The notes beneath the pieces were generated by a model that worked only from the letters and a program-made list of their open reading frames with translations, did not search any database and had not been told where the DNA came from. DNA of 64,000 nt from Pseudohalocynthiibacter aestuariivivens (GTDB lineage Bacteria; Pseudomonadota; Alphaproteobacteria; Rhodobacterales; Rhodobacteraceae), in the NCBI RefSeq assembly GCF_011040495.1, contig NZ_CP049037.1, forward strand, positions 620,001 through 684,000, in the 5' to 3' direction. Position 1 is the stretch's first letter; the number at the start of each line of letters is the position of its first letter. Of this stretch, positions 34,147-43,657 are shown one piece after another. The position numbers and the translations under genes were made by a program.

Positions 34147-37032
34147 TTATTCCGCCGCGACCTTGTTTTTCGGCACAAGCATCGGTTTAAGATAGCGCCC
34201 CGTGTGGCTGCGCACCTCGTCAGCGATCTTTTCCGGGGTGCCTACGGCAACGATCTCTCCTCCGCCATCTCCGCCTTCGGGGCCGATGTCGATGATCCAG
34301 TCAGCGGTCTTGATCACATCAAGGTTATGCTCGATCACGATCACCGTGTTGCCGCCCTCGACCAACTCATGCAGCACCTCGAGCAGCTTCTTTACATCCT
34401 CGAAATGCAGCCCCGTCGTGGGCTCATCCAGAATATAGAGCGTACGTCCGGTCGACCGTTTCGCCAGTTCCTTGCTCAGTTTCACGCGTTGCGCTTCGCC
34501 ACCTGATAGCGTCGTGGCCTGCTGACCCACCTTAATATAGCCAAGGCCGACACGTACCAGCGCGTCCATCTTCTCGCGGATACTCGGCACCGCCTGAAAA
34601 AAGGTCTGCGCGTCCTCGACCGTCATATCAAGAACATCGGCTATGCTCTTGCCTTTAAACTTTATTTCCAAAGTTTCGCGATTATACCGCGCGCCCTGGC
34701 ACGTCTCGCAGGTGACATAGACATCTGGGAGAAAATGCATCTCAATCTTGATTAGCCCATCTCCCTGACACGCTTCGCAACGCCCGCCCTTGACGTTGAA
34801 ACTGAACCGACCCGGCTTGTAGCCGCGCGCCTTAGATTCGGGCAATCCCGCGAACCAATCGCGGATCGGTGTGAACGCGCCGGTATAGGTCGCGGGGTTC
34901 GAACGAGGTGTGCGGCCGATCGGACGCTGATCAATGTCGATCACCTTGTCCAGATGCTCCAGCCCCTTGATTGTCTCACAGGGGGCTGGCGTCTGACGCG
35001 CACCGTTCAACCGCATCGAGGCAGTTTTGAATAGCGTCTCGATGGTCAGCGTCGACTTGCCACCGCCCGACACGCCGGTAACACAGACGAATTTCCCCAG
35101 CGGGAATTCGGCTGTAACTTCTTTAAGGTTGTTACCTGACGCTTTGACAACCTTCAATTTTTTGCCATTCCCCTTACGTCGCACTGCGGGGATCGAAATC
35201 TCTCTCGTTCCTGACAGGTATTGCCCGGTGATCGAATTCGCATCCGCGGCTACCACAGATGGCACGCCATGGCTGACGACCTGTCCGCCATGCACCCCGG
35301 CACCGGGACCAATATCAAAGACGTAGTCTGCCTCGCGGATCGCTTCTTCGTCATGCTCTACCACGATCACCGTGTTACCCTGATCGCGCAGGTTCTTGAG
35401 TGTGCCCAACAGCCTGTCATTGTCGCGCTGGTGAAGTCCGATGCTCGGCTCATCCAACACGTAGAGTACCCCGGTCAGCCCTGAACCGATCTGCGATGCC
35501 AACCGGATGCGTTGGCTTTCACCTCCGGACAACGTGCCGGCATTGCGGCTCAGCGTCAGGTATTCGAGGCCCACATTGTTCAGGAATCCAAGTCGCTCAC
35601 GGATTTCCTTCAGGATCGCACGGGCAATTTCGTTCTTCTGCTTGCTTAGATGGTTCGGGACCTCCTCGACCCATGCCAGCGCCTCGCGGATGGACATCTG
35701 GACCACCTGCCCAACATGCAGCAGCTGGTTCTGCCCACCACTGGCAGAGCCGATCTTAACAGCCAAAGCCTCTTCGCGCAGGCGGTAGCCCTCGCAGGCA
35801 CCGCAAGGACGATTGTTCTGGTAGCGTTCAAACTCCTCGCGTACCCAATTGCTATCTGTCTCGCGATAGCGTCGCTCCATGTTCGGGATTACACCCTCGA
35901 ACACACGCGTGACCTGATAAACGCGGCCGCCCTCGTCGTAGCGAAATGGGATCTCCTCATCACCCGACCCATGTAAAAACACCTGCTGCACATGAGCATC
36001 CAGATCTTTCCACCGGGTATTCTGGTCGAACTCGTAATGCTTGGCGATCGCTTCGATGGTTTGCAGAAAATACGGGCTCTTGCCCTTGCGCCACGGTGCC
36101 AACGCGCCATCGTAAATTTTCAGGTTTTGGTCCGGCACGACCAACCGCTCATCAAAGAACAACTCCATCCCCAACCCGTCGCAAACCGGGCACGCCCCGA
36201 ATGGTGCGTTGAAGGAGAACAGCCGTGGCTCAATCTCGGGAATGGTAAAGCCGCTGACAGGACACGCAAATTTCTCGGAGAACGTAATGCGTTCAGGATC
36301 AGCGTCCGTCGGGGCGGTTTCCAGAATGGCAATGCCATCGGCCAGATCCAACGCGGTGCGCAGACTATCCGCCAGCCGCGTCTCCAGACCCTCGCGCACA
36401 ACGATCCGGTCCACGACCACGTCAATATCGTGGCGGAACTTCTTATCCAGCGTCGGCGGATCATCCAACTCGTAGAACGCGCCATCCACCTTGACCCGTT
36501 GAAAACCGGTCTTGCGTAACTCCAAGAATTCCTTGCGGTACTCGCCTTTGCGATCCCGCACAATCGGCGCCAGCAGATAGGCGCGTGTGCCCTCTTCCAT
36601 TCCCATGATGCGGTCGACCATGTCCTGTACCTGCTGCGCCTCGATCGGCTTGCCGGTGGCGGGGCTATAGGGTGTACCGGCGCGCGCATAGAGCAGGCGC
36701 ATGTAGTCGTATATCTCGGTCACAGTGCCGACGGTCGAACGGGGGTTTTTACTGGTGGTCTTTTGCTCGATGCTGATCGCGGGGCTGAGGCCACTGATGT
36801 GGTCTACGTCCGGCTTTTGCATCATGTCCAGAAACTGCCGCGCATATGCCGACAGCGATTCCACATAGCGGCGCTGCCCTTCGGCATAGATCGTATCGAA
36901 CGCAAGCGAAGATTTACCCGACCCGCTTAGGCCTGTAATGACCACAAGCTGGTCGCGCGGAATATCCACGTCGATATTCTTCAGATTATGCTCGCGCGCG
37001 CCGCGCACCTCGATGTTCTTCAACTCAGCCAT
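34147..37032 (-). CDS. uvrA: Excinuclease ABC subunit A
   Basis: 961 residues. Two ABC ATPase modules with zinc fingers. The first Walker A is GLSGSGKSS, the first signature [12 protein letters not shown], the second Walker [10 protein letters not shown] and the second signature [12 protein letters not shown]. Zinc-binding cysteine sets include CPVSGF, CPVC, CGACEGY and CEACQGDG...CETCQG. It recognises bulky DNA lesions with UvrB at the start of nucleotide excision repair. I see no LexA-type box of the alphaproteobacterial GTTC-N7-GTTC form in the short upstream region. It is a single gene on the minus strand. Confidence 0.98.
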   Translation of the reverse strand: MAELKNIEVRGAREHNLKNIDVDIPRDQLVVITGLSGSGKSSLAFDTIYAEGQRRYVESLSAYARQFLDMMQKPDVDHISGLSPAISIEQKTTSKNPRSTVGTVTEIYDYMRLLYARAGTPYSPATGKPIEAQQVQDMVDRIMGMEEGTRAYLLAPIVRDRKGEYRKEFLELRKTGFQRVKVDGAFYELDDPPTLDKKFRHDIDVVVDRIVVREGLETRLADSLRTALDLADGIAILETAPTDADPERITFSEKFACPVSGFTIPEIEPRLFSFNAPFGACPVCDGLGMELFFDERLVVPDQNLKIYDGALAPWRKGKSPYFLQTIEAIAKHYEFDQNTRWKDLDAHVQQVFLHGSGDEEIPFRYDEGGRVYQVTRVFEGVIPNMERRYRETDSNWVREEFERYQNNRPCGACEGYRLREEALAVKIGSASGGQNQLLHVGQVVQMSIREALAWVEEVPNHLSKQKNEIARAILKEIRERLGFLNNVGLEYLTLSRNAGTLSGGESQRIRLASQIGSGLTGVLYVLDEPSIGLHQRDNDRLLGTLKNLRDQGNTVIVVEHDEEAIREADYVFDIGPGAGVHGGQVVSHGVPSVVAADANSITGQYLSGTREISIPAVRRKGNGKKLKVVKASGNNLKEVTAEFPLGKFVCVTGVSGGGKSTLTIETLFKTASMRLNGARQTPAPCETIKGLEHLDKVIDIDQRPIGRTPRSNPATYTGAFTPIRDWFAGLPESKARGYKPGRFSFNVKGGRCEACQGDGLIKIEMHFLPDVYVTCETCQGARYNRETLEIKFKGKSIADVLDMTVEDAQTFFQAVPSIREKMDALVRVGLGYIKVGQQATTLSGGEAQRVKLSKELAKRSTGRTLYILDEPTTGLHFEDVKKLLEVLHELVEGGNTVIVIEHNLDVIKTADWIIDIGPEGGDGGGEIVAVGTPEKIADEVRSHTGRYLKPMLVPKNKVAAE

Positions 37033-37213
37033 GTGGCCCCCCGGCAGTCAGAGTCCAACAGATAGGTGAGTGCTGTGAATCTTCCAAGGGGAAAGTGTGA
37101 ACAAAGTATGAACTTGCGCAGTCTGGTGACAATTTGCGCGCGCTGGGTATTCAGTAACTGGTCGTCCGGCTAACTACCGCAAAACGGTGTGCCACAGCCA
37201 GAGCGGCCATTGA

Positions 37214-37294
37214 TCAGAAGAAATTGCCGCCACAACTCCCTGCCGAAAGGGCCATGAATGTCGCCAACGCAAACCAAATGTGCTTCAGTCTCAT
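37214..37294 (-). CDS. Possible 26-residue exported peptide or mini-lipoprotein
   Basis: The ATG at 37294 follows GGAGAAG. It encodes MRLKHIW, a hydrophobic stretch FALATFMALS, then AGSCGGNFF. A basic start, hydrophobic core and a single cysteine resemble a lipoprotein signal (lipobox not ideal: A-G-S-C), leaving only six mature residues. It lies 40 bases downstream of the beta-barrel gene on the same strand. Very small, so uncertain. The rest of the 302-base gap to uvrA shows no gene. Confidence 0.4.
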   Translation of the reverse strand: MRLKHIWFALATFMALSAGSCGGNFF

Positions 37295-37334
37295 GGTTTC
37301 TTCTCCTTTTTTGGACACGCCCCGGCGGCGTATC

Positions 37335-37943
37335 TCAGAAATGCAGGTTCAGACCGGCTCGAAACACGCCGTTCTGCGAACCACCCGAGGTCGTAACCCC
37401 GCCGACATTCTGCCGCGACTTGGGGACGTCGACATAATATGCCTCGATCCGCCCGGTCAGGTTCTCACCCAGCCAACGTTCGGCGCCGCCCCCGATCATC
37501 AGACCCGGCTCGTAATCCGTGGTCGACCCAAGGCCGGTCAGAGATGTCTTCTTCTCGGTCCACGCAACGCCAAGAGAGCCGAAAAACAGCGTCTCCCCCA
37601 GAACCTGCCCAGCACGAAACCGCAATGATCCCATACTGTTCTCTTCGAAACTTCCACCGGGTGAACTTCCACGCAACTCCATCAAAGAGTAATCAACCTC
37701 GGCACCAAATACAGTGTTGCCTTGTTGCCAATTATACCCCAACTGCACCCCGCCCAAAAACGTCCCGGCATCCTGCGTTGGTCCCGGCATAGTTGGCACC
37801 CGGTTGGTAAATCCGGCGTAAGCACCGCCGAGATGCAGGCCGACATAAGGGCCATTCCAGTCCTGCGAGGTCGATTGCGCGAGGGCACCGCCCGCCGCGA
37901 AAAACGGCAACAAAATACATGCAAAAGCGAGTCGTCGAAACAT
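37335..37943 (-). CDS. Small outer-membrane beta-barrel protein
   Basis: 202 residues from the ATG at 37943, which starts a clear signal peptide (MFRRLAFACILLPFFAAGGALAQ). The mature protein opens with WNGPYVGLHLGGAYAG and continues with alternating strands and short turns (QLGYNWQQGNTVFGAEVDY, FRAGQVLGETLFFGSLGVAW) to a terminal aromatic RAGLNLHF, the OmpA/opacity-like eight-strand barrel pattern, inserted by the BAM machinery. The frame is open 44 codons upstream without support. It is probably a monocistronic or near-monocistronic unit with the tiny ORF at 37214. Confidence 0.88.
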   Translation of the reverse strand: MFRRLAFACILLPFFAAGGALAQSTSQDWNGPYVGLHLGGAYAGFTNRVPTMPGPTQDAGTFLGGVQLGYNWQQGNTVFGAEVDYSLMELRGSSPGGSFEENSMGSLRFRAGQVLGETLFFGSLGVAWTEKKTSLTGLGSTTDYEPGLMIGGGAERWLGENLTGRIEAYYVDVPKSRQNVGGVTTSGGSQNGVFRAGLNLHF

Positions 37944-38146
37944 CGAAAGCTCCCGTGCAAGGGTATTTTCTGCCTCACAGCATACACAATCCAAAGATTC
38001 GGGCAAATATTGCAGTCTTATGGAATCGAGCCAAACGTCGCTTAGCGCGACAATCGATGCCCTCGGTTGCGCCATTTACGGTATGGAAAGAAACAACGAT
38101 AGCGTCGGGTGTGAGACACGGAGGTAACACCGCCGCCGATCACAAC

Positions 38147-39541
38147 CTAGATGTGGATCACCCGGTCATAGGCGTCCAGCACGCTTTCATGCATCATCTC
38201 GCTCAGCGTGGGATGCGGGAAAACAGTGTTCATCAGGTCTTCTTCTGTCGTCTCCAATTGGCGACCGACCACGTACCCCTGAATCAGCTCTGTCACTTCA
38301 GCCCCAATCATATGTGCACCCAGCAACTCTCCGGTTTTGGCATCGAACACGGTCTTGACCATGCCCTCCGGTTCTCCCAATGCGATGGCTTTGCCATTGC
38401 CGATGAAGGGGAAACGACCAACGCGCACTTCGTGGCCCGCGTCCTTGGCCTTGGCTTCGGTCAGGCCCACGGATGCAATCTGGGGCTGGCAGTAAGTACA
38501 GCCTGCGATGCTCTCTGGCTTGACCGGATGCGGATGTCCACCGGCGATCAGCTCGGCCACCATCACACCCTCGTGGCTGGCCTTGTGCGCCAGCCATGGC
38601 GCACCTGCGATATCGCCGATGGCATATATGCCCTCGACCTCAGTACGACAGTATGCATCCGTCACCACATGAGTTCGGTCGACCGTGACGCCCAACGCGT
38701 CCAGCCCTAGGCCCTCGGTGTTGCCGACAATGCCAACCGCGGAAATCACGGTATCAAAGTCCTGCTTTTCGACCTTGCCGCCTTGTTCGATATGCGCGGT
38801 CACAGTGTCCTTGCCCCGGTCTAGCTGCTTGACGCCCGCCTTCTCCAAAATAATCATGCCTTGCTTCTTGAAGGCCTTCTTCGCCATGCCGCTGATCTCG
38901 GCATCCTCGACGGGCAGGATACGGTCCATCACCTCGACCACGGTCGTCTCGCATCCCAGCGTGTTGTAAAAACTTGCAAACTCTATCCCGATTGCACCCG
39001 AACCGATCACCAGCAGCTTCTTTGGCATATGCGGAGGAACCAGCGCATGCTTGTAGGTCCAGACGCGATCGCCGTCGGCCTCCAGTCCCGGTAGTTCGCG
39101 CGCGCGCGCCCCGGTGGCCAGTACGATATGCTTGGCACTCAGTTCTTCGGTGCCATTATCGGTCTTGACCGATACACGACCATTGGCGGGCAGTGTGGCG
39201 ACCCCCATGATCGTTGTAACTTTATTTTTCTTCAGTAGGTGGCCGACACCGCTGTTCAGTTGTTTGGCTACGGCGCGGCTGCGCTTTACCACTGCATCAA
39301 GATCATAGCTGATCCCCTCGGCACTCAGCCCGAATTCCTTGGCCCGGTGCATCAAGTGGAACACCTCAGACGACCGCAGCATCGCCTTGGTCGGGATACA
39401 GCCCCAGTTCAGGCAGATACCGCCCATGTGCTCTCGCTCGACCACACAGACGTTCAGCCCCAACTGCGCGCCCCGTATGGCAGCCACATAGCCCCCCGGG
39501 CCTGCGCCAATCACGATCATATCATAGGTCTTCGGGGCCAT
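38147..39541 (-). CDS. lpdA: Dihydrolipoyl dehydrogenase (E3), second copy
   Basis: 464 residues, plain E3 without a lipoyl domain. GAGPGG (12-17), redox pair C43/C48 in GGICLNWGCIPTK, GSGAIG second dinucleotide motif and C-terminal FPHPTLSEMMHE with the active-site histidine. It reoxidises lipoamide for 2-oxoglutarate dehydrogenase, branched-chain complex or glycine cleavage; the position gives no hint which. AAGGAGGC precedes the ATG. It is diverged from the lipoyl-bearing E3 at 3734-5470. Confidence 0.95.
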   Translation of the reverse strand: MAPKTYDMIVIGAGPGGYVAAIRGAQLGLNVCVVEREHMGGICLNWGCIPTKAMLRSSEVFHLMHRAKEFGLSAEGISYDLDAVVKRSRAVAKQLNSGVGHLLKKNKVTTIMGVATLPANGRVSVKTDNGTEELSAKHIVLATGARARELPGLEADGDRVWTYKHALVPPHMPKKLLVIGSGAIGIEFASFYNTLGCETTVVEVMDRILPVEDAEISGMAKKAFKKQGMIILEKAGVKQLDRGKDTVTAHIEQGGKVEKQDFDTVISAVGIVGNTEGLGLDALGVTVDRTHVVTDAYCRTEVEGIYAIGDIAGAPWLAHKASHEGVMVAELIAGGHPHPVKPESIAGCTYCQPQIASVGLTEAKAKDAGHEVRVGRFPFIGNGKAIALGEPEGMVKTVFDAKTGELLGAHMIGAEVTELIQGYVVGRQLETTEEDLMNTVFPHPTLSEMMHESVLDAYDRVIHI

Positions 39542-39732
39542 CTGCGCCTCCTTGTCCGGATTTAGTTTGATATTAAACTATCCTGAAATGGCGCACAACG
39601 CCGTTTGGCTCGAAGGCCGAACTAAAGCATTTGCGTCCAATCTCAGTTCTAGAGCGGATGCAAAATGCCACGGCAGCAACGGTGCGTGGGCCTTTTCCGC
39701 TTTCTCCAGCCAAGAAAAACCAAGCGAGTACC

Positions 39733-40371
39733 TTAGCCTTCGGGTTCTCCGCCCAGAAGCTCCCAGAATTCGCGCTTCGGAAAACGGTTGGGAAACGCTT
39801 CTTGCGGCGCCGGCACGTCGAGAAATTCGCAGAGCGGCGCCCAACCCTGACGTACGTCGAAGACCAGTAACCGGTCGGCCGGGACCTCTTCGCGCACCCG
39901 TGCATTGTTGCGCTCATAAGTGGCGATGGCGCTGTCGCGATCCGTAAAGTCGTCGAAATTGTCCAGCATGATACCGCCCTTCATGACGGCAAAAAGTTCG
40001 GCAATCTCCGGCGGCAGGTCGAGATCGTCCAGCATGCGAAAGAACTTTCCGATGGTTTGATTGAAACTCTCCCACCAACCGTCGGAAGGCCGTTCCGTGT
40101 GGATCACCTTTGCCTCTGGAAAGGCGCGCATGGTCTGAGGCCAGACATGGGCACCGGGCCAATCGACCTGAGCCTCGAAACCGGCAAAGACCTCATCCCA
40201 GTCCACCTGTTCGCCGGAAAAGACCGCGCGCCACTTCGGCATATGTGTCTGCGGATCCTTGAGAGCTTCGGACATGTGATGGCACGGACCGAACCCGAGT
40301 TGCGTCAGAGCCTCTTTCATGGACGTGGTGCCGGTGCGGCCAAAACCGGATCCGATAATGCGTAGCGTCAT
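39733..40371 (-). CDS. Sulfotransferase-family protein
   Basis: 212 residues. The PAPS-type P-loop GSGFGRTGTTSMKEAL is at the N-terminus (residues 7-22), followed by HHMSEALKDPQ and the second-strand region KVIHTERPSDGWWESF, the pattern of the bacterial Sulfotransfer_4 group. Substrate unknown; members are often annotated as NAD-dependent epimerase-associated or simply sulfotransferase. I start at 40371 (GGGGGAA upstream); the frame is open 8 codons further. It stands alone between lpdA and the DUF924 gene. Confidence 0.82.
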   Translation of the reverse strand: MTLRIIGSGFGRTGTTSMKEALTQLGFGPCHHMSEALKDPQTHMPKWRAVFSGEQVDWDEVFAGFEAQVDWPGAHVWPQTMRAFPEAKVIHTERPSDGWWESFNQTIGKFFRMLDDLDLPPEIAELFAVMKGGIMLDNFDDFTDRDSAIATYERNNARVREEVPADRLLVFDVRQGWAPLCEFLDVPAPQEAFPNRFPKREFWELLGGEPEG

Positions 40372-40494
40372 GAGAATTCCCCCGATCAGTGCCAACTATG
40401 CGCGCTTCCGGCGCAAAAGCAATACGCCACGACATCCTGTCGTATACGCCGGTGTCTGAGGATTTGATCGCGGAGGCCAGCAAAGGCTGATCCG

Positions 40495-41079
40495 TCAGGC
40501 TGCGTCTTTCTGCTGCAGTCGGCGCACCGTGCTGGCGTATCCTCCGGCCTCGAGATAGGCACGCTCAGGCAGGGTGCAGGCCCGACCCAACGCTTCGTTA
40601 CGATAGGGGAAGCGGCCAAATTGGCGGATCACCTCACGATGCGCCCGCGCATGCAACAGATTACTTGCACCACTCTCGGGCATACGTTCGCAAATCATGC
40701 GAATGCAGCGTTCCTGATCGCACAGGTTCTCGGCATGCATCAGCGGCAGGTAGAAAAATTGACGTGCGGGTTCTGCCACACGCAGATCCCATTTGCGATG
40801 AATGGCAACCTTGGCCGCAGCTACGGAATGCTTGTCGGTTGCAAAAGAGTCGCCCGACCCGCGGAACATGTTACGCGGAAACTGGTCCATCAGGATGATA
40901 TAGGCCAATGTGCCATTCGGATAGGTGAGCCACAGACCATTCGCCCCCTCCCGTGCGCGCTGCCAAGCGTCTTGAAACCGGTCGCTGATCTTTGCATCCA
41001 ACTCTTCGGAAACATCGTACCAGCCCTTGGGTCCGACCTCATCCAGCCAGAAACTCAGTACATCGTCAGGCGTTACCAC
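40495..41079 (-). CDS. DUF924 family protein
   Basis: 194 residues starting with GTG after GGAGTGGACCT. The sequence VLSFWLDEVGPKGWY, then LAYIILMDQFPRNMFRG and HRKWDLRVAEPARQFFYLPLMHAE, are the family's signature blocks. The fold is all-helical, tetratricopeptide-like. The molecular role of the family is not established. It is a single minus-strand gene. Confidence 0.93.
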   Translation of the reverse strand: MVTPDDVLSFWLDEVGPKGWYDVSEELDAKISDRFQDAWQRAREGANGLWLTYPNGTLAYIILMDQFPRNMFRGSGDSFATDKHSVAAAKVAIHRKWDLRVAEPARQFFYLPLMHAENLCDQERCIRMICERMPESGASNLLHARAHREVIRQFGRFPYRNEALGRACTLPERAYLEAGGYASTVRRLQQKDAA

Positions 41080-41197
41080 AGGTCCACTCCTTATTTGTCC
41101 CGCTCATTCCGTGCCTTATCATGACAGATTAATGACAGTTTCACGTGCTTTGACAGTAACGTAATGCTTCATACCCGTCACATTCGAGCACAATTGC

Positions 41198-42460
41198 CTA
41201 GGTTTCCAGTTCCTCGGCGTCTTCTTGCGCAATATCGATCGCATATTCCTGCGCCCATGTGACCGCGACAGGCGAGGACGACGCGGTAACTGGTGCATAC
41301 CGATCCGTTTCGTCCACCGAGGGTGCGGCACGCTGTGTCATGCGGTAGGCGGCATAAATCGCCATGGCAAACCCGAGAAACGCGATGAAGACAAAGAATC
41401 CTTTGGGGCCGATCATGCCCATCATCCAACCTGTAATCACCGGACCAGCCACAGCACCCAGACCATTGATGAACACCATACCGCCCGACGCGGCGGCCAT
41501 ATCTTCATGCTCCAGAAAGTCGTTCGTGTACGCGATCAGCAGCGAATACAGCGGGTTGGACAACCCCCCGACAAAGAAGGCCGATACCAACAGCGCCGGG
41601 TAGTAACCGCCAAAGAACATTCCGACCACTGCACCAACCCCCATCAGGGCGGCTGCGACACCGATCAACATGCGTCTATCCATCCGATCAGACATCCAGC
41701 CCAGTGGATACTGAATGATCAGCGCCCCAATATAAAAAGCCGACACGAACATCGAGATTTGTCCAACCCGCAGCCCGGCCTCGGCACCGTAAACCGCCGC
41801 CATGCCAAACTGCGCCGAGAAAATGCCCCCCAACAAGAACATACCAACACAGCCCAGCGGCGAGGTTTTCATGATCTGGCGTAATGTCATTGGTTTGGTC
41901 GTGTCAAATGCAGGCACGGGGCTGATTGAGAGCAAAATGGGCGCAAACGACAGAGAGATCAGAACCGACGGGATGATGAACAGGATGAAACCGCCCGGAT
42001 CGGCCACGACCATCAGCCCTTGTGCCGACACGATCCCGATCATTTGCACGATCATGTAAAGCGACAGTGCCTTACCCCTGTTTTCGTTACTGGCCGCGTT
42101 GTTCAGCCAGCTTTCTGCTGTCACATACACGCCGGAGAAACAGAACCCGATCAAAACCCGCCCCACGCCCCAGGCCCAGGGATCGGCCCAAGTGGGATAC
42201 AGGATCATCACCGCGGAGATCATCGATGCAAGCGCCGCAAATACCCGCACATGCCCGACCCGGCGGATCATCTCGGGCGCCATACGCGAGCCGAACAGGA
42301 ATCCGACGAAATAACCCGACATCACCAGCGATATTTCGAGCGTGGTAAACCCCTCGATCTGCCCACGCACGCCCAACAAGGTGCCCTGCATACCATTGCC
42401 GACCTGCAACAGCATCATCCCCAAAAGCAGCGCCCAAGCACTAGACAGGACCTTGATCAT
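41198..42460 (-). CDS. Major facilitator superfamily transporter
   Basis: 420 residues, about 12 hydrophobic segments in two halves. The loop-2/3 motif FLFGSRMAPEMIRRVG and its second-half counterpart YPLGWMSDRMDRRMLI are the MFS signatures. The group resembles YcaD/YfkF-like permeases. The C-terminal tail is acidic (AQEDAEELET). GGGAGAG precedes the ATG. The substrate is unknown. The queA gene follows upstream in the opposite order: MFS ends the run of minus-strand genes 41198-47056. Confidence 0.9.
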   Translation of the reverse strand: MIKVLSSAWALLLGMMLLQVGNGMQGTLLGVRGQIEGFTTLEISLVMSGYFVGFLFGSRMAPEMIRRVGHVRVFAALASMISAVMILYPTWADPWAWGVGRVLIGFCFSGVYVTAESWLNNAASNENRGKALSLYMIVQMIGIVSAQGLMVVADPGGFILFIIPSVLISLSFAPILLSISPVPAFDTTKPMTLRQIMKTSPLGCVGMFLLGGIFSAQFGMAAVYGAEAGLRVGQISMFVSAFYIGALIIQYPLGWMSDRMDRRMLIGVAAALMGVGAVVGMFFGGYYPALLVSAFFVGGLSNPLYSLLIAYTNDFLEHEDMAAASGGMVFINGLGAVAGPVITGWMMGMIGPKGFFVFIAFLGFAMAIYAAYRMTQRAAPSVDETDRYAPVTASSSPVAVTWAQEYAIDIAQEDAEELET

Positions 42461-42528
42461 CGCGGCTCTCCCACTTTGTTTTGCCCGGCCTAGTGGTCGT
42501 GGCGGGGTCTGTCACCCTATTTCACGAC

Positions 42529-43620
42529 TCAGCCATGTCGCTTGCGCGCTCCCGTCGCAGCGATTTGATCCGGGATCAACAGGGAAGCGTCACCATAAGA
42601 GAAAAACCGGTATTGGTGCGCCACGGCATGGGCGTAAATTCGCGCGACCCTCTCCTGCCCCATCCATGCCGAGACCAGCATCATCAGCGTGGACTTTGGC
42701 AGGTGAAAATTGGTCATAAGAGCATCGGTCACCTGAAAGGTGAAACCGGGGTAGATAAAGATATCCGTCTCTCCCTGCCACGGCGCAATTTCACCGCTTT
42801 CGCGCGCCGCGCTTTCGATCAGGCGCAGGGCAGTGGTGCCCACCGGGATCACCCGCCCACCTGCCGCGCGCGTCGCCGCAATCTCGGTCGCTGCCGTTTC
42901 GGTCACTTCTCCCCATTCGGCATGCATCTTATGGGTGGTCACGTCCTCCACCTTGACCGGCAAAAATGTACCAGCGCCCACATGCAGCGTGACATGGCTC
43001 ATCGTCACTCCGCGTGCCTGCAACGCGTCGAGCAGTTCAGCATCAAAGTGCAGCGATGCGGTCGGTGCCGCCACCGCACCTGCATGGCGGGCCCAAACGG
43101 TCTGGTAATCGGTGGTGTCTTGGGCATCCGCTGGACGCTTGGCCGCAATGTATGGCGGCAACGGCATTGCCCCCGCCTCGGCCAGCGCGGCGTCAAAGTT
43201 CTCTCCGGTCAAATTGAATTGCAGAACACCCTGCCCATCAATCTTGGCCAGCAACGTCGCACTCAAACCGGCGCCAAACACCACCTGCTCGCCCTCGCTC
43301 AGCTTCTTGAGCGGTTTAATCATCGCTCGCCAAGCGCCAGCCTCGGCCTGCGGCTCCAGCAACGTTACTTCGATCCTCGCCTCGGTTTCGCCCGCAGCCC
43401 CGCTGCGGCGGCGTATTCCGCTGAGGCGCGCGGGGATCACCCGCGTATCATTCAGAACCAGCCGGTCCCCCGGACGCAACCATTCCGGCAAATCAAAAAC
43501 ATTTGCGTCTGTGATCTGGTCACCTTCAGCGATCAGCAACCGCGCGGCACTACGCGGACGTGCAGGCCGCGTCGCGATCAGCGTTTCGGGCAGATCGAAA
43601 TCAAAGTCACTCAGCTTCAT
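42529..43620 (-). CDS. queA: S-adenosylmethionine:tRNA ribosyltransferase-isomerase
   Basis: 363 residues, family length. [20 protein letters not shown] is the standard N-terminus; [21 protein letters not shown] and [22 protein letters not shown] are the signature blocks. It transfers and isomerises the ribosyl group of AdoMet onto the preQ1 base at tRNA position 34, forming epoxyqueuosine. Start follows AAGGAA at some distance. It lies 68 bases before the MFS gene and 37 bases after the AsmA-like gene. Confidence 0.96.
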   Translation of the reverse strand: MKLSDFDFDLPETLIATRPARPRSAARLLIAEGDQITDANVFDLPEWLRPGDRLVLNDTRVIPARLSGIRRRSGAAGETEARIEVTLLEPQAEAGAWRAMIKPLKKLSEGEQVVFGAGLSATLLAKIDGQGVLQFNLTGENFDAALAEAGAMPLPPYIAAKRPADAQDTTDYQTVWARHAGAVAAPTASLHFDAELLDALQARGVTMSHVTLHVGAGTFLPVKVEDVTTHKMHAEWGEVTETAATEIAATRAAGGRVIPVGTTALRLIESAARESGEIAPWQGETDIFIYPGFTFQVTDALMTNFHLPKSTLMMLVSAWMGQERVARIYAHAVAHQYRFFSYGDASLLIPDQIAATGARKRHG

Positions 43621-43657
43621 AGGGGCAGTATTCCTTGCGCGGTCGGTGTGATCGTTC

